From Rhodococcus aetherivorans (GTDB taxonomy: Bacteria > Actinomycetota > Actinomycetes > Mycobacteriales > Mycobacteriaceae): a DNA stretch of 64,000 nt. Made by a program: the position numbers and the translations under genes. Below are positions 35,469 to 44,437 of this stretch, piece after piece. The notes beneath the pieces are model-generated. The model saw nothing but the letters and a program-made list of their open reading frames with translations. It was not told the origin of the DNA and searched no databases. The stretch spans positions 1-64,000 of the forward strand of contig NZ_JAALEG010000024.1 in assembly GCF_011058165.1 (NCBI RefSeq), given 5' to 3'. Within the stretch, counting starts at the first letter, position 1, and each line of letters begins with the position of its first letter.

Positions 35469-37027
35469 TCCAGCTCGCCGCTCTCCGTCCCACCCGGCGC
35501 AGCCGGCCCGTTCTCACGCTGGCTGCGCTGGGTGTCTCGGTGTTCGCGCTCGCCCCGGTGGCACACCTGGTCATGCGTGCGTTCGCAGACGGCCCCGACC
35601 GCGTGTGGTCGCTGGTGTTCCGGCAGCGCACCCTCGATCTGGTGTGGCGCAGCGGCATTCTCGCGCTCACCGTCACCGTCGCCTGCCTCGTGATCGGCGT
35701 CACCGCCGCGTGGCTCACGGCACGCACCGACCTGCCCGGCCGGCGGTGGTTCGCCCTGGCGCTGAGTGTTCCGCTCGCCATCCCGTCGTACGTGTCCGGC
35801 TTCGTCTACATCGCCCAGTTCCCCGGCCTCGCGGGTTTCGCGGGGGCCGCGCTGGTCCTCACCGCGGCGAGCTTCCCGTACGTGTACCTGCCGGTGTCCG
35901 CCGCGCTGGCCTCGGTCGATCCGGGACTCGAGGAGGTGGCCCGCACCCTCGGCCGGTCCCGGCTGCGCACCACGCTCACCGTGACCCTGCGTCAGGTGTG
36001 GCCGACCGCGGCGGCCGGCGGCCTGCTGGTGGCGCTGTACACCCTCAGCGACTTCGGCGCCGTCGCGCTGATGCGGTACGAGGCCTTCACCCTCGCCATC
36101 TACGGCAGCTACCGGGGGCTGCTCGACCGCACCCCGGCCGCGGTGTTCGGCTTGGTGCTCGTCGTTCTCGCCGTCGCGCTGACGGTCTCCGAGCGCCGGG
36201 TGCGCCGCGGGGCCACCGCGCGCGTCGGTTCCGGCGCCCCACGAGCCGCCGCGGCCGTGCCGCTGGGCGGGCAGCGGTGGACAGCCCTGGCGTTCCTCGC
36301 CGTCGTGCTGGTGGTGAGCGTCGGCGTGCCGCTGGCCGGACTTGCGCGCTGGCTGTGGTTCTCGCAGCAGGCGGCGATCGACTGGGCGGGGATCTGGACG
36401 GCGACGACGTACACGCTGTGGGTGGCGGCCCTGGGGGCGTTGCTGACGACGGCGCTGGCCCTGCCGGTGGGCACCCTGGCGGCGCGTTCGACCTCGCCGG
36501 TGGCGCGGTTCACCGAGAGCGCCTCCTACGTCGGGTTCGCGCTGCCCGGCATCACCGTGGGTCTGGCTCTGGTCTTCTTCGGTATCCGGCTGCTGCCGCA
36601 GTGGTACCAGCACACCCCGATGCTCGTGATCGGCTACGCGGTGTTGTTCCTGCCGCTCGCCGTCGGGTCGATCCGCGCGGCCGTCGCCTCGATCCCACTC
36701 GGCCTCGAGGACGCGTCCGCGACCCTCGGCAGCGGACGGCTGCGGACCGGCGTCCGGGTGATGATCCCGCTGGCCGCGCCCGGTGTCGTGGCGGGCGCGG
36801 CGCTGGCGTTCCTCACCATCGCGAAGGAACTGCCCGCGACGTTGTTGCTCGTGCCGATCGGGGAGGACACCCTGGCGTCACGGATGTGGAAGTACACCGA
36901 GACCCTCGAATACGGTTCGGCGGCCCCGTACGCCGCGATCCTGGTGCTCATCGCCGCGCTGCCGTCGCTGGTGCTGGGCCGACTGTTGCGGGGCCGGGTC
37001 GATGCGGAAAGTGGCGGTGAGGAATGA
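35465..37027 (+). CDS. Ferric iron ABC transporter permease (FbpB-like, duplicated)
   Basis: Encodes up to 520 aa. Two halves, each with six helices and an EAA-type loop (EEVARTLGRSRLRTTLTVTL and EDASATLGSGRLRTGVRVMI), as in FbpB. The first good start is GTG 35540, but that would cut off half of helix 1 (VLTLAALGVSVFALAPVAHL). CTG at 35465, overlapping the previous TGA as CTGA and 11 nt from AGGAG, restores it. The CTG start is inferred. Confidence 0.88.
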   Translation: MIQLAALRPTRRSRPVLTLAALGVSVFALAPVAHLVMRAFADGPDRVWSLVFRQRTLDLVWRSGILALTVTVACLVIGVTAAWLTARTDLPGRRWFALALSVPLAIPSYVSGFVYIAQFPGLAGFAGAALVLTAASFPYVYLPVSAALASVDPGLEEVARTLGRSRLRTTLTVTLRQVWPTAAAGGLLVALYTLSDFGAVALMRYEAFTLAIYGSYRGLLDRTPAAVFGLVLVVLAVALTVSERRVRRGATARVGSGAPRAAAAVPLGGQRWTALAFLAVVLVVSVGVPLAGLARWLWFSQQAAIDWAGIWTATTYTLWVAALGALLTTALALPVGTLAARSTSPVARFTESASYVGFALPGITVGLALVFFGIRLLPQWYQHTPMLVIGYAVLFLPLAVGSIRAAVASIPLGLEDASATLGSGRLRTGVRVMIPLAAPGVVAGAALAFLTIAKELPATLLLVPIGEDTLASRMWKYTETLEYGSAAPYAAILVLIAALPSLVLGRLLRGRVDAESGGEE

Positions 37028-38070
37028 GCGGGCTCTCCATCGAGGGCGTATGCGCCCGGTACGGGCGGACCGAGGTCGTCAGCGACGTCTCGCTGACGGT
37101 GGAGCGAGGCGCGTTGCTGGCCGTACTCGGGCCCTCGGGCGGGGGCAAGACCACGCTGCTGCGCGTCGTCGCGGGTCTGCACCCGGCGAGCGCGGGGCGC
37201 GTCGTCGCGGACGGACGCGACCTCACGGCTCTGCCGCCGGAGCGCCGGGGGGTGGGGCTGGTGCCGCAGGAGGGTGCGCTCTTCCCGCATCTGAGCGTGG
37301 CGCGCAACGTCGGCTACGGGCTGGTGCAGCCGACGTGGCGATCGATGGTGCGGCAGAAGTCCGTCCGGCACCGCCGCGTGGCGGAACTGCTCGACCTGGT
37401 CGGCCTGGCCGGCACCGGTCAGCGCAAGCCGTCGCAGCTGTCCGGCGGCCAGCAGCAGCGCATCGCGCTGGCGCGGGCGCTGGCCCCGAACCCGTCCGTC
37501 GTACTGCTCGACGAGCCGTTCAGCGCCCTCGACGCCGGGCTGAGGGCCAGTCTGCGCGCCGAGGTCCGCACCCTGCTGCGGGACCAGGAGGTCGCCTCCG
37601 TGCTGGTCACCCACGACCAGGCCGAGGCCCTGGCCATCGCGGACACGGTCGCGGTGATGCTCGGCGGGCGTGTCGCCCAGGTGGGCACCCCGGAGGAGGT
37701 CTATCGGTGGCCCGCGACGCTCGAGGTGGGCGCATTCGTGGGGGATTCGGTCGTGCTCGACGCCGATGCGGACGGCGACCGCGCGCACACGGTGATCGGT
37801 GCGGTCCCGCTCGCCGCCCCGGCCCACGGCAAGGGTCACGTGCTCGTGCGCCCGGAACAGGTGCAGGTCGCCGCGGCCGACGAGCCGTCGAAGTTCACCG
37901 TGCTCGACATCGCCTTCGGCGGGGCACTGACGGAGGTGCGGGTGACCGGCGCCGGGCAGACGATCCGGGCGCAGCGGGCCGCGTCGCACGACGTGCAGGC
38001 CGGGGATCCGGTGACGCTGCGGGTCGGCGTCCCCGTGCCGTTCTACCCGGACCGCCCGGCCGGGGACTAG
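37024..38070 (+). CDS. Ferric iron ABC transporter ATPase with TOBE domain
   Basis: Encodes 348 aa. Walker A GPSGGGKTTLLR, signature QLSGGQQQRIALARALA, Walker B VVLLDEPFSALDA and H-loop LVTHDQAEALA are intact. The C-terminal 100 residues (GKGHVLVRPEQVQVAAADEP) form a TOBE-like regulatory domain. ATGA overlap with the permease. The stop TAG shares bases with the convergent next gene (CTAG). Confidence 0.94.
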   Translation: MSGLSIEGVCARYGRTEVVSDVSLTVERGALLAVLGPSGGGKTTLLRVVAGLHPASAGRVVADGRDLTALPPERRGVGLVPQEGALFPHLSVARNVGYGLVQPTWRSMVRQKSVRHRRVAELLDLVGLAGTGQRKPSQLSGGQQQRIALARALAPNPSVVLLDEPFSALDAGLRASLRAEVRTLLRDQEVASVLVTHDQAEALAIADTVAVMLGGRVAQVGTPEEVYRWPATLEVGAFVGDSVVLDADADGDRAHTVIGAVPLAAPAHGKGHVLVRPEQVQVAAADEPSKFTVLDIAFGGALTEVRVTGAGQTIRAQRAASHDVQAGDPVTLRVGVPVPFYPDRPAGD

Positions 38071-38537
38071 AAGCTGTCGGGCCGGCCCGGCCCGACGTTG
38101 CGGCTGTTGCGGGTGCGCAGGTCGCGCACGTAGTCGGCGGGGGCTCCCGCGATCTCGGCGGCGTCGGCCATCACGCCCAGGTAGCGGGCCGACGGCAGGC
38201 CGCCCTCGTACGCGTCGAGGACGTACAGCCAGGCGAGCACGGGACCGTCGTCGGTGTCCACGCGCAGCCGGATCTTGCGGTGGATGCCGAGTTCGGAGCC
38301 CTCCCACCGGTCGAGGCTGCGTTCGTCCTCGTCGGGTACGTCGTACAGCACCACGAACACCTTCGAGTCGGGATCCTCGACGACGGTGGCGAGCGCACCC
38401 TCCCAGCCGATGTCGCCGCCGCTGAACGTCAGCCGCCAGCCGTGGAGCCAGCCGGTTCCGGCCATCGGCGAATGCGGGCAGCGCTGCAGCATCTGCTCGG
38501 GATGCATGTTGGAGCCGTAGGCGGCGTAGATCGGCAC
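38067..38537 (-). CDS. Gamma-glutamylcyclotransferase-like protein (Rv3304-like)
   Basis: Encodes 156 aa from GTG 38537. YAAYGSNMHPEQMLQRCP is the conserved YGSN substrate loop of the GGCT fold, and the Glu of DRWEGSELGIHRK is in the place of the catalytic acid. Substrate unknown. Upstream in-frame codons (MSCAGRSA) are not conserved. Lies head-to-head with lpdA as in M. tuberculosis. Confidence 0.85.
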   Translation of the reverse strand: MPIYAAYGSNMHPEQMLQRCPHSPMAGTGWLHGWRLTFSGGDIGWEGALATVVEDPDSKVFVVLYDVPDEDERSLDRWEGSELGIHRKIRLRVDTDDGPVLAWLYVLDAYEGGLPSARYLGVMADAAEIAGAPADYVRDLRTRNSRNVGPGRPDSF

Positions 38538-38714
38538 GGGGTACAGGCTAATGGCTGACCGTCCGGCGCAGGACACGGGGCGCTGGCCGCTGCGTGGCCG
38601 AGTCCGCGTGCGCAGGACGGGGCCGGTGGCATAGCGTGTCTGCGGACGTTCGGCAACCCCGGCGCCCGCACACCCGGACCGAGGACCATCTCGGAATCGA
38701 TACAGAGGAGAACA

Positions 38715-40115
38715 ATGACCCGGATCGTGATCATCGGCGGCGGCCCTGCGGGCTACGAGGCGGCGCTGGTGGCGGCTCAGTACGGCGCGACCGTGTCACT
38801 GATCGATTCGGACGGGGTCGGCGGTGCCTGCGTGCTCTTCGACTGCGTGCCGTCCAAGACGTTCATCGCGTCCACCGGCATCCGCACCGACATGCGCCGA
38901 GCCGCCGACCTCGGCGTCCAGCTCGAAAGCTCCGGGGTGGCGCTGCCCGAGGTCAACGCCCGGGTCAAGAGCCTCGCCCGCGCGCAGTCCGCGGACATCC
39001 GCACCAAGCTCGAGGCGGCCGGCGTGCAGTTGCTCAGCGGCCGCGGCGAGCTCATCGACAGCCAGGTCGGGATGGCGGCGCACCAGGTGCGCGCCAACCT
39101 CTTCACCGGCGAGGAGCGGATCCTCGACGCCGACGTCGTGCTCATCGCGACCGGCGCGAGCCCGCGGGTGCTGCCCGGCGCGGAGCCGGACGGCGACCGC
39201 ATCCTCAACTGGCGTCAGCTCTACGACCTCGACGCGCTGCCCGAGCACCTCGTGGTCGTCGGTTCCGGTGTCACCGGCGCCGAGTTCGTCTCCGCCTACA
39301 CGGAGGTCGGTGTTCAGGTGACGCTGGTCTCGAGCCGCGACCGGGTGCTGCCGCACGAGGACGAGGACGCCGCCCTCGTGCTCGAGGACGCCTTCGCCGA
39401 GCGGGGCGTGAACCTGGTCAAGCACGCCCGTGCCGACGCCGTCGAGCGCACCGCGAACGGGATCCGGGTCAAGCTGGCCGACGGGCGCATCGTCGAGGGC
39501 AGCCATGCCCTGATGACGGTCGGCTCGGTGCCGAACACCTCCGACCTCGGGCTCGAGAAGGTCGGCCTGCAACTCGACCGGGGCGGTTACCTCCAGGTCG
39601 ACCGGGTCTCGCGCACGTCCGTCTCGGGTATCTACGCCGCCGGCGACTGCACCGGGCTGCTGCCGCTGGCGTCGGTGGCCGCGATGCAGGGCCGCATCGC
39701 GATGTACCACGCCCTCGGCGAGGGGGTGAGCCCGATCCGGCTCAAGACCGTCGCCTCGGCGGTGTTCACGCGGCCCGAGATCGCCACGGTCGGCGTCAGC
39801 CAGGCCGCGATCGACAACGGCGAGGTGCCGGCCCGCACCGTGATGCTGCCGCTGCACACCAATCCCCGTGCGAAGATGTCGGGGCTGCGCCGCGGCTTCG
39901 TGAAGATCTTCTGCCGTCCCGCCACCGGCGTCGTGATCGGTGGCGTGGTGGTCGCCCCCACCGCCTCGGAGCTGATCCTGCCCATCGCGATCGCGGTGCA
40001 GAACAATCTCAGCGTCGACGATCTCGCCCACACCTTCTCGGTGTACCCGTCGCTGACCGGGTCGATCACCGAGGCGGCGCGCCAGCTGATGCGGCACGAC
40101 GACCACCTGGGCTGA
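38715..40115 (+). CDS. lpdA: NAD(P)H-quinone/disulfide oxidoreductase LpdA-like flavoprotein
   Basis: Encodes 466 aa. FAD motif IVIIGGGPAGYEAALVAAQY, NAD(P) motif LVVVGSGVTGAEFVSAY and GIYAAGDCTG are intact. GGACVLFDCVPSKTF gives C39 and C44, spaced as in active disulfide reductases; M. tuberculosis LpdA, from memory, has Ala at the first. The C-terminal HxxxxE dyad is not canonical (FSVYPSLTGSITEAARQ). It probably reduces quinones and may reduce a disulfide substrate. ATG with GAGGAG upstream. Confidence 0.92.
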   Translation: MTRIVIIGGGPAGYEAALVAAQYGATVSLIDSDGVGGACVLFDCVPSKTFIASTGIRTDMRRAADLGVQLESSGVALPEVNARVKSLARAQSADIRTKLEAAGVQLLSGRGELIDSQVGMAAHQVRANLFTGEERILDADVVLIATGASPRVLPGAEPDGDRILNWRQLYDLDALPEHLVVVGSGVTGAEFVSAYTEVGVQVTLVSSRDRVLPHEDEDAALVLEDAFAERGVNLVKHARADAVERTANGIRVKLADGRIVEGSHALMTVGSVPNTSDLGLEKVGLQLDRGGYLQVDRVSRTSVSGIYAAGDCTGLLPLASVAAMQGRIAMYHALGEGVSPIRLKTVASAVFTRPEIATVGVSQAAIDNGEVPARTVMLPLHTNPRAKMSGLRRGFVKIFCRPATGVVIGGVVVAPTASELILPIAIAVQNNLSVDDLAHTFSVYPSLTGSITEAARQLMRHDDHLG

Positions 40116-40139
40116 GCGGGATGACCGGCGTCGACGTTC

Positions 40140-40170
40140 TTGACTCTCTCGCTGGGGGAGGGTCGACGGT
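40140..40170 (+). promoter_or_regulatory. Candidate MerR-type promoter/operator (19-bp spacer)
   Basis: TTGACT (40140-40145), 19 nt, GACGGT (40165-40170). Within the spacer GACTCTC and GAGGGTC form a near-palindrome (40142-40148, 40158-40164). Overlong spacers filled with a dyad are the mark of MerR-activated promoters. The transcript would start at or next to the ATG at 40177, so it may be leaderless. The -10 is weak by itself, as expected for an activated promoter. Confidence 0.5.
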
Positions 40171-40176
40171 GGACGC

Positions 40177-40596
40177 ATGCGAACGAACAGCATCTTCCCC
40201 GTGGTCCCCGCTCACGACGTCGCCCGCAGCCGCGACTTCTATGCCGGGCTGCTCGGTCTGCGTGTGGTTTTCGACAGCGGCTGGTATGCGCAGCTGCAGG
40301 CGGCGACCGACGAGACCGTGCAGCTCGGTCTCGTGGCACGCGGCCACGAGACGATTCCCCGAGCCCACCTCTCCGCTCCCGCCGGCGTGCTGATCTCGGT
40401 GGAGGTCGACGACGTGGACGCCGTGTATGCGCGCGCCGGCGACCTCGCACTCCCGGTCGCGTTGGAACTGCGCGACGAGGACTTCGGGCAGCGGCACTTC
40501 ATGACCGTCGATCCCGACGGCCTGCTCGTCGACGTCATCACGGTGATCCCGTACGCGCCGGAGGTTGCCGGAAGCGGGGCGGTGGTGACCGGGTGA
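40177..40596 (+). CDS. VOC-superfamily (glyoxalase/dioxygenase-fold) protein
   Basis: Encodes 139 aa with two beta-alpha-beta-beta-beta modules: IFPVVPAHDVARSRDFYAGL and ISVEVDDVDAVYARAGDLAL, ending MTVDPDGLLVDVITVIPYAP. Metal ligands are not certain. Such proteins sequester or modify small toxic compounds. It overlaps the MerR gene by GTGA, and may be the function that regulator controls. Confidence 0.87.
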   Translation: MRTNSIFPVVPAHDVARSRDFYAGLLGLRVVFDSGWYAQLQAATDETVQLGLVARGHETIPRAHLSAPAGVLISVEVDDVDAVYARAGDLALPVALELRDEDFGQRHFMTVDPDGLLVDVITVIPYAPEVAGSGAVVTG

Positions 40597-41408
40597 GCCC
40601 GGCCGACGGATGGCTGAGCATCGGCGAGTTCGCGCGGATGTCCCGGCTGAGCGTCAGGACGCTGCGCCACTACGACCGCGAACGGCTGCTCGCTCCAGGC
40701 CGGGTCGATCCGCGTACCGGATACCGGTACTACTCGCGCGAGCAGCTCGCCTCGGCTCTGCGCATCGCGGTATTGCGCAGAGCCGAGGTATCCGTCCCCG
40801 CGATCCGTCTCCTCCTGCAGGACCCCGGACACACCGAGGTCGTCCTCGCCGCGGAGCGGGAACGGTTCGAGCGCGAGGCCGCCCGTAAGCACCGGGCGCT
40901 CGCCCTCGTCGCCTCCCTCGCCGAGGCCGAAGCCGGCGGCCTCGCCGTGCGCCGGCACTGGATCGAGGATCGAACGGTCTTGTGGCGCAATGGGGAATCG
41001 ACCGCCGAATCTCTGGATTCGAATGTGACGAACCTCGTGACGGCGCTGCTGGCCGACGCGTCGAGCGCCGGGCTGCCCACCGACGCGCCGGTGGTGGGGC
41101 AGTACCCGGCCACCCTCGACGGCGTGGTGCAGTTCGGCGTCGGTCTCGAGTTGCGGTCCCCGCTCGGACGTGCGGAAACTGCCACGACGACGCTGCCGGG
41201 CGGGACTTTCGCGGGCGTGGACTTCGTCGGTCCGGTCGCGCTGCTGCCGGTCGCCTACCACGCACTGTTCGGGTGGCTCGACGAGCGCGGTCTCGCGGCC
41301 GAGGGGCCGTTCCGGGAGTACTACCTCACCGACCCGCGTGACGTCGCTGCCGATGCGATGCGTACGCGGGTGCTGCACCCCCTGCCGGGTGAGCACGTTC
41401 CGGGATGA
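40593..41408 (+). CDS. MerR-family regulator with GyrI-like effector domain
   Basis: Encodes 271 aa from GTG 40593. Residues 8-80 are the MerR winged helix (LSIGEFARMSRLSVRTLRHY, DPRTGYRYYSREQL); a coiled segment follows and residues 125-270 read as a GyrI/BmrR-type ligand domain. It is translated together with the VOC protein and likely activates the shared promoter when a cationic or hydrophobic ligand binds. Confidence 0.9.
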   Translation: MSPADGWLSIGEFARMSRLSVRTLRHYDRERLLAPGRVDPRTGYRYYSREQLASALRIAVLRRAEVSVPAIRLLLQDPGHTEVVLAAERERFEREAARKHRALALVASLAEAEAGGLAVRRHWIEDRTVLWRNGESTAESLDSNVTNLVTALLADASSAGLPTDAPVVGQYPATLDGVVQFGVGLELRSPLGRAETATTTLPGGTFAGVDFVGPVALLPVAYHALFGWLDERGLAAEGPFREYYLTDPRDVAADAMRTRVLHPLPGEHVPG

Positions 41409-41420
41409 GGGTTCCCCGAG

Positions 41421-41448
41421 GCCGGCGCGCCGCGGCTCCCGCGCCGGC
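41421..41448 (+). terminator. Hairpin after the MerR gene
   Basis: GCCGGCGCG and CGCGCCGGC, 9-bp perfect arms with a 10-nt loop, 12 nt after the MerR stop, followed by TTCG. Confidence 0.6.
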
Positions 41449-41459
41449 TTCGCCCCACC

Positions 41460-41494
41460 GGATCAGTGTTCCATAGTGCGGGATCAGCATTCCA
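41460..41494 (+). promoter_or_regulatory. Direct repeat pair upstream of the aminotransferase
   Basis: GGATCAGTGTTCCA (41460-41473) and GGATCAGCATTCCA (41481-41494) match at 12 of 14 positions and are 21 bp apart, two helical turns. The place, about 120 nt before the start codon, fits a binding site for a dimeric regulator. Identity of the regulator unknown. Confidence 0.45.
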
Positions 41495-41615
41495 CGCTAT
41501 GGGCAGGTGGTGCTACGGTGGGGCGAGGACCGGATCCGGTCCGTCATCGACAGCCTCGCGCCGACCGCGGACCCGGGACGAAAGAGGTCTTCTCTCAACC
41601 CGTCCAGGAGTTCCC

Positions 41616-42821
41616 GTGTCCGTCGACGGCAGTATCCGCACCGCCCGCAGGTTGCGCGGCCTGCGCAGCTCCGCCATCCGTGACCTGCTCGCCCTGACCG
41701 CCCGACCGGACGTCCTCAGCCTCGCCGGCGGGCTCCCCGCGCCCGAGCTGCTGCCCACCGCGGAGATCGCCGACGCGGCCGCCACCGTGCTCCGTGACCC
41801 GGCTGCCGCCCAGTACGCCGCGACCTCCGGTCGCGGGGACCTGCGCGCCGTGCTCGCCGCGCGGGAGGGCGAGCGGCTCGGACGCGCCGTCCACCCGGAC
41901 GAGGTCGTCGTCACCCACGGCTCCCAGCAGGCGCTGAGCCTGCTCGCTCAGGTGCTGCTCGACCCGGGTGACACGGTGATCGTCGAGGAGCCCGCGTACA
42001 CCGGTGCGCTGCAGGTCTTCCACGCCGCCGAGGCCCGCGTGCTCCCGGTACCGCTCGACGACGACGGCATGGACACGGAGGCGCTCGAACGCCTCCTGGC
42101 GGCGGGGGAGCGGCCGGTGCTCGTGCACACCGTCGCCACGTTCCACAACCCGCGCGGGGTCGTGTTGTCCGCGGCTCGGCGCCGGCACCTCGCGGCCCTC
42201 GCCGACCGGTACGGATTCCGCGTCGTCGAGGACGATCCGTACGGCGAGCTGTGGTTCGGACAGGCACCTCCGGCGCCCGTCGCGTCCTGGTCGGACCGCG
42301 TCGTCCGGCTCTCGAGTGCCTCGAAGACCCTCGCCCCGGCATTACGGGTGGGCTGGCTGCACGGCGACCGGCGGCTGTGCGCGGCCGTGGAGCTGCTGAA
42401 ACAGGGCGCCGATCTGTGCGGCTCGTCCCTGACCCAGGCGATCGCCGCCGCGCTCCTCGCCGACGGGCCCTGGTACGCCGGGCATCTCGACCGGCTCCGG
42501 GGCACCTACGGCGCCCGGGCCACGGCGCTGTCGACCGCCCTCGCCGCGGAGTTCGGCGACGCGGTCGTCTCCTCCGCCGTGCGCGGCGGCATGTTCACCT
42601 GGGTGCGGTTCGCCGGTGAGCTCGACACGGCCGAGTTGCTGCCCGTCGCGGCCGAGCACGGTGTCGCGTTCGTGCCGGGGACCGCCTTCGCGGTGTCCGG
42701 GGACCACGGTCGCACTGCACGGCTGTGCTTCGCCACCGCCGGGGAGGCCGACCTCGCCGAGGCGGCGCGCCGGCTCGGCCGCGCCGTGCGCGCCCTGCAG
42801 CACAGGACGGCCCGTGCGTAA
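41616..42821 (+). CDS. PLP-dependent aminotransferase (class I, LysN/2-aminoadipate type)
   Basis: Encodes 401 aa from GTG 41616, with AGGAG upstream. SLAGGLPAPELLPTAEIADA and GSQQALSLLAQVLLDPGDTV are typical of the LysN/MocR aminotransferase branch; VVEDDPYGELWFG has the PLP Asp/Tyr, and LSSASKTLAPALRVGWLHG the PLP lysine. No N-terminal GntR-type DNA-binding domain, so it is an enzyme only. The fold would suit 2-aminoadipate or kynurenine transamination; substrate not determined. Confidence 0.88.
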   Translation: MSVDGSIRTARRLRGLRSSAIRDLLALTARPDVLSLAGGLPAPELLPTAEIADAAATVLRDPAAAQYAATSGRGDLRAVLAAREGERLGRAVHPDEVVVTHGSQQALSLLAQVLLDPGDTVIVEEPAYTGALQVFHAAEARVLPVPLDDDGMDTEALERLLAAGERPVLVHTVATFHNPRGVVLSAARRRHLAALADRYGFRVVEDDPYGELWFGQAPPAPVASWSDRVVRLSSASKTLAPALRVGWLHGDRRLCAAVELLKQGADLCGSSLTQAIAAALLADGPWYAGHLDRLRGTYGARATALSTALAAEFGDAVVSSAVRGGMFTWVRFAGELDTAELLPVAAEHGVAFVPGTAFAVSGDHGRTARLCFATAGEADLAEAARRLGRAVRALQHRTARA

Positions 42822-42827
42822 CGCGGC

Positions 42828-44342
<1,515 letters not shown>

Positions 44343-44362
44343 GGCAACCTCTCCGGGCGTAT

Positions 44363-44400
44363 GGTTCGGGACGGCAGTCTGCGGACGAACCTACTAGCCT
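44363..44400 (+). promoter_or_regulatory. glpK-glpD divergent control region
   Basis: The 95-nt gap holds an inverted repeat, GGTTCG (44363-44368) and CGAACC (44386-44391), and a possible plus-strand -10 TAGCCT (44395-44400). The repeat may be the site of a glycerol-responsive repressor; this is inferred from position only. Confidence 0.35.
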
Positions 44401-44437
44401 GAGTGCGGAAACGTCGGCGACTCACGGGAGCGATGCG

